Shown here one piece after another: positions 6,016 through 8,695 of a stretch of 8,695 nucleotides of DNA. The position numbers and the translations under genes were made by a program. The stretch comes from CBDHHC01 sp050633205. Lineage in GTDB: Bacteria > Pseudomonadota > Alphaproteobacteria > Rhizobiales > CBDHHC01. Location: the NCBI GenBank assembly GCA_050633205.1, contig JBOEGA010000051.1:1-8695 (forward strand), read 5' to 3'. The notes below the pieces were generated by a model. The model ran no database searches. It worked only from the letters and a program-made list of their open reading frames with translations, and was not told where the DNA came from. How positions within the stretch are numbered: the first letter of the stretch is position 1; each line of letters starts with the position of its first letter.

Positions 6016-7125
6016 TTAGAACTGGATGCGAGTACCGATAACGATAGCATCTTCATCACCACCACCATTAAAGGCAGCATCAGCTTCAGTTGACCAACCA
6101 GCTACAAATAGGTCCATAGCAGCTGCATCAATTGTCTGAACTAGCTGGAAGCCAATTTTGTCAGCTTCGTCGCCTTGAGCATCTTCTTCAACTTGGTAGT
6201 CAACAGAGAATGCAGTTGTACCAGCAGCGAATACTTTACGCTTGATACCACCTTTTACGTAGTAAAAGCTCTTCTCATCATCAACATCATCAGCATCCTG
6301 ATCACCAGCAGCGAATGTAACATTCAAGCCAGTTGGGATGTGCAATGCTGAAACTGAACCTGAAACAGTCTCAGTACCTTCTGAGTCTTCTTCGTTAAGG
6401 TAAGCAACACCTGCAGCGATAGTGAAATCACCAAAAGTTGAACCAAAGCGAAGAGCTACGTCATAGTCTTCATTGTCCTGCCAAGAAGCAGATACTTTGA
6501 AACCAGCCAAAGTTGGAGAGTCGTAACGAACACGCTCTTTACGGCTATCACCATCAAGCTGATCAAAAGCGTGACCAGAAGTAGCATAACCAGAAAGGTT
6601 GCTTGTACCGTTTGCAAGAGCAGTACCTGAAAGGTCAATCTCAGCAATTCCGTCTGAAGCTGTTGAGCCTTGACCGATAGATAGTTTACCAAGAGTTTTT
6701 GAACCGATGTAAACATCATTATGACGAAGAGTAAGAGTATCAGGCCCTTCCTCTGCATCAGAGAATCCTTCAATTTCGAATTCTACTTTATAACCAGCAT
6801 AAAGGTCTGAAGAAATTCTTGCTTTACCTTTAAAACCAAAGCGTGATGCTGAGTTTTCATTATCGATGATAGCAGTGCCGTCGCCAGATGTATCAATCTC
6901 ATCTGAGAAAAGAAGTGCTTTACTTACTTGACCGTAAACAGTCAAAGAAACACGACGATTTCCTTTACGTGCTGTAGTTGCTTCAAGCTCAGCAACACGC
7001 TCTTCTAGGTCCGCACAGCAATTTCCGCCGATAGCACCACCAGCATGAGCAGTACCGCTCATGAACAATCCAGCTGCAGCAACTACTGCAAGACGACTTG
7101 TAGTTTTCATAAGTCCCCCAATCAT
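6016..7125 (-). CDS. Outer-membrane porin (Gram-negative porin family), paralogue 2, likely the major porin
   Basis: A 369-residue beta-barrel porin. The signal peptide ends at SGTAHA (residue 28 from this start), followed by GGAIGGNCC (29-37) and the helix ADLEERVAELEATTARKG (38-55), nearly identical to paralogue 1. The barrel opens with VSLTVYGQVSKALLF and includes SRFGFKGKARI, LGKLSIGQGS, VRYDSPTLAGFKVSASW, YYVKGGIKRKVF and the final GTRIQF with terminal Phe. Two in-frame starts are possible: ATG 7125, with GGAG nine bases before it and a leader like that of paralogue 1, or ATG 7110 (MKTTSRLAVV), which gives a more compact signal peptide but has only GGGGGA at close spacing. Codon use is strongly restricted (CGT for Arg, many GGT, GTA, AAA and GAA), unlike its paralogue. 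Together with a strong terminator and a long upstream region, this suggests high expression. The export substrate is unknown; a general diffusion pore is the default view. Confidence 0.94.
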   Translation of the reverse strand: MIGGLMKTTSRLAVVAAAGLFMSGTAHAGGAIGGNCCADLEERVAELEATTARKGNRRVSLTVYGQVSKALLFSDEIDTSGDGTAIIDNENSASRFGFKGKARISSDLYAGYKVEFEIEGFSDAEEGPDTLTLRHNDVYIGSKTLGKLSIGQGSTASDGIAEIDLSGTALANGTSNLSGYATSGHAFDQLDGDSRKERVRYDSPTLAGFKVSASWQDNEDYDVALRFGSTFGDFTIAAGVAYLNEEDSEGTETVSGSVSALHIPTGLNVTFAAGDQDADDVDDEKSFYYVKGGIKRKVFAAGTTAFSVDYQVEEDAQGDEADKIGFQLVQTIDAAAMDLFVAGWSTEADAAFNGGGDEDAIVIGTRIQF

Positions 7126-7240
7126 AACTTCTCACTCCACTCTATTCAAAATAAAGCCTAATTTAATAACCCTGTAGCAGTACTTTTTAAGTTGTTTATT
7201 TAAGCAACTGCTATTTGCTGTTGTTGGAGCCTGATATGGG

Positions 7241-7288
7241 CGTTAACCCCGTTAAGGTTGTTTCTTAACTCATCGCCTCAACAACTTA
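7241..7288. repeat. Cluster of short direct and inverted repeats in the porin leader
   Basis: CGTTAA occurs twice as a direct repeat nine bases apart (7241-7246, 7250-7255). GTTAAG (7251-7256) pairs with CTTAAC (7264-7269). Overlapping these, TAAGGTTGTT (7253-7262) pairs with AACAACTTA (7280-7288) with one bulged G, giving an alternative stem. The cluster lies 116-163 bases upstream of the porin start. It could be an operator or an RNA fold in the leader; neither is proven. Confidence 0.35.
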
Positions 7289-7610
7289 CGCTATTATCAC
7301 TAATCGGGCCTGATGAATAAGTAAACAGAAATGGACTGAATTGTACTGGAGTTGTCATAGCCTGTGATTTTTTCAGCACAACATGACTCAACGAAATGAA
7401 ATAGAAGTCAGTAAATCCAGTACTTTTTACCATGATACCTCATGCAAATCGCCCCTGACAAATGTGACGTTTTTACGACATGGAAGTTCACGCTCCCCAA
7501 AAACACTGATATACATTACCTTTTTGCGATAAATAACGGCTGAAAAGTGATCAAAACTAGCCATATATGCGTGACGAATTCATATTTCAGTTACATTTTG
7601 GACAAATAAT

Positions 7611-7736
7611 ATGATAACGAATAGTCGGGAGAATTATTCCTTAGTTGGACATTTTTTACCTATGCAGGCTGTTGAAAAAACGGCTAGCATCCCCTTCCAG
7701 GATCAATATTCCATCTCAAATGGCACGAATTTCTGA
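7611..7736 (+). CDS. Possible 41-residue leader ORF upstream of the quinone hydroxylase
   Basis: An ATG-to-TGA frame of 41 codons ends six bases before the hydroxylase ATG and lies in the same reading frame, separated only by TGA-GAG-AAA. A weak GGA sits 8 bases ahead of the ATG. The peptide (MITNSRENYSLVG...) resembles nothing I recognise, has no signal peptide or membrane segment and no conserved motif. It may be translated and coupled to the downstream gene, or it may be a chance open frame in untranslated leader. The hydroxylase FAD-binding fold begins directly after its own ATG, so this is unlikely to be a lost N-terminus. Confidence 0.25.
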   Translation: MITNSRENYSLVGHFLPMQAVEKTASIPFQDQYSISNGTNF

Positions 7737-7742
7737 GAGAAA

Positions 7743-8695
7743 ATGATGAGTGAGACGAAAAAAAACGATATTTTAGTCATCGGATCTGGGCCTGCAGGGC
7801 TTGCAACAGCTCTTGGATTGAGTCGTTTAAAGGTGGGAATCACCTGCTTTGGGCCTGAGATCCTGCCTGCTGCAGAGAATCCGGATACCCGGACCATTGC
7901 TCTATTTCAGGGAGCTATTGAATTTTTAAAGAACCTGGGCGTCTGGGAGGGGTGTATAGAGCACTCCACCAAACTGAGAACCATCCGCATACTGGATAAC
8001 ACAAAACGGCTTATACGCGCTCCTGAGACCGTTTTTAACGCCAGCGAACTGGGGCTGGAGGCGTTTGGTTACAATATTCCGAATGCCATTCTGATTGAAA
8101 AGCTTTATCAGGCTTTGCTCAAAACTAATCCTGAAGCGTATGTGGAAACCAGTGCTGTTACGGGTTTAAGCTATACTGACCGCAAGATTGTTGCGAAAAC
8201 CGCAGAAGGTAGCAGTTATGCAGGAAAACTTGTTGTCGGAGCAGATGGCAGGAAGTCAATATCCCGCGATACTGCAAAGATTAAGACTGTATCCTGGAGA
8301 TATCCCCAGACCGCACTGGTCTTTAATTTTGCCCATTCATTACCTCACGAAGAGATTTCCAATGAGTTTCATGGGGAAAATGGCCCCTGCACAACGGTTC
8401 CGCTTGCTGGAAATAACTCCAGTCTCGTTTTGGTGGAAAAACCAAATGAGATCCAGCGCTTAAATGCTCTTGATGATGAGCAGCTTGCCTTAGAGCTGGA
8501 AAAACGTATGCACGGGCTTCTCGGAGAGATTTCCTCTATCGGTAAAAGAGCGCAGTTTCCGCTGTCGGGGCTAACGGCTAAAACCTTTGCACAGAACCGT
8601 ATTGCACTGATCGGAGAGGCAGCTCATGTGATTCCGCCGATTGGTGCACAGGGACTTAATCTGGGTTTACGCGATGCTGCGACTTTAATAGAAAC
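7743..8695 (+). CDS. UbiH/UbiF/COQ6-family FAD-dependent hydroxylase (3' partial)
   Basis: The frame runs off the right edge after 317 complete codons; the family is usually about 390-420 residues, so roughly a quarter is missing. It is a class A flavoprotein monooxygenase that hydroxylates the aromatic ring of ubiquinone precursors using NAD(P)H and O2. Visible motifs are the FAD Rossmann start ILVIGSGPAGLATALGL (10-26), DTRTIAL with the substrate-side Arg, the VVGADGRKSISRD (164-176) DG motif, NEFHGENGPCTTVPL, and the second FAD motif ALIGEAAHVIPPIGAQGLNLGLRDA (288-312). In that motif GE replaces the more common GD; I recall this form in alphaproteobacterial UbiH-type proteins. The ring position it acts on (C1, C5 or C6) cannot be decided, and a broader-specificity UbiL-like role is possible, so no symbol is given. 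Start: two adjacent ATGs (7743, 7746) follow GAGAGA; the second has better spacing. Confidence 0.9.
   Translation, partial: MMSETKKNDILVIGSGPAGLATALGLSRLKVGITCFGPEILPAAENPDTRTIALFQGAIEFLKNLGVWEGCIEHSTKLRTIRILDNTKRLIRAPETVFNASELGLEAFGYNIPNAILIEKLYQALLKTNPEAYVETSAVTGLSYTDRKIVAKTAEGSSYAGKLVVGADGRKSISRDTAKIKTVSWRYPQTALVFNFAHSLPHEEISNEFHGENGPCTTVPLAGNNSSLVLVEKPNEIQRLNALDDEQLALELEKRMHGLLGEISSIGKRAQFPLSGLTAKTFAQNRIALIGEAAHVIPPIGAQGLNLGLRDAATLIE

Larger units (their letters stand above)
7126..7742. other. Divergent intergenic region between porin paralogue 2 and the quinone hydroxylase
   Basis: 617 bases holding the minus-strand promoter and probable long 5' leader of the porin (7126 to about 7400) and the plus-strand promoter of the hydroxylase. 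TATGAT at 7609-7614 is a fair -10 element but has no good -35 partner. Repeats in the porin leader are listed separately. A 12-base direct repeat, CAGTACTTTTTA, occurs at 7178-7189 and 7418-7429. A 41-codon open frame (7611-7736) is discussed as its own entry. Confidence 0.45.

Noticed and set aside
5901..6036. Plus-strand TTG-initiated frame after GGAGAAAA
   Set aside because: It would read through both porin terminators and into the antisense of the porin 3' end; chance open frame.
6456..6773. Minus-strand 105-codon frame, hydrophobic
   Set aside because: Out-of-frame shadow inside porin paralogue 2; its leucine-rich look comes from the narrow codon use of the porin.
7703..7897. Minus-strand 64-codon frame
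   Set aside because: Antisense to the hydroxylase FAD-binding start; no support.
8188..8463. Plus-strand 91-codon frame
   Set aside because: It overlaps the hydroxylase in another frame; the hydroxylase frame carries all three flavoprotein motifs.

Overview
This 8.7-kb window looks chromosomal. It probably comes from a low-to-medium-GC, marine-type alphaproteobacterium. Three things point there: a CheZ core of the alphaproteobacterial kind (FQDITGQR), two porins that open with a CCADLEERV-type helix, and a UbiH/COQ6-type hydroxylase with the GEAAH...PPIGAQGLNLGLRDA signature. The placement is inferred from protein motifs only. I see no rRNA, tRNA, insertion sequence, CRISPR array or phage gene.

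Layout. Positions 1-1776 (+) hold the 3' part of a chemotaxis phosphatase gene (cheZ). Its catalytic D/Q motif and a FliM/CheZ-like 'LKQDDID' peptide are followed by about 475 codons of acidic, low-complexity tail. A bidirectional hairpin at 1813-1839 separates it from a convergent minus-strand series. That series comprises a secreted DUF995-like protein (1878-2270), a secreted alpha/beta-hydrolase-fold protein without its nucleophile and histidine (2486-3520), a small secreted protein with an FGLELLYG motif (3670-4035), and two paralogous outer-membrane porins (4334-5539 and 6016-7125). Each minus-strand gene is spaced from the next by 149 to 476 bp, and several have hairpins behind them, so these look like separate transcription units rather than one operon. 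A 617-bp divergent intergenic region then leads to a plus-strand FAD-dependent hydroxylase of the ubiquinone pathway, which runs off the right edge (7743-8695).

Functional picture. All five minus-strand products carry an N-terminal signal peptide, so the block is an envelope gene neighbourhood: two porins in the outer membrane plus three small or medium exported proteins. The flanking genes are chemotaxis (left) and respiratory quinone synthesis (right). They do not obviously share a pathway with the envelope block.

Most notable points: the very long acidic extension placed after what looks like the normal end of CheZ; the apparent pseudo-hydrolase with a lysine/arginine-rich insert; the contrast in codon use between the two porins, with the 6016-7125 gene looking like the highly expressed copy; and an in-frame 41-codon open frame directly before the hydroxylase. 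I found no convincing new multi-gene system; the novelty here lies in individual proteins.
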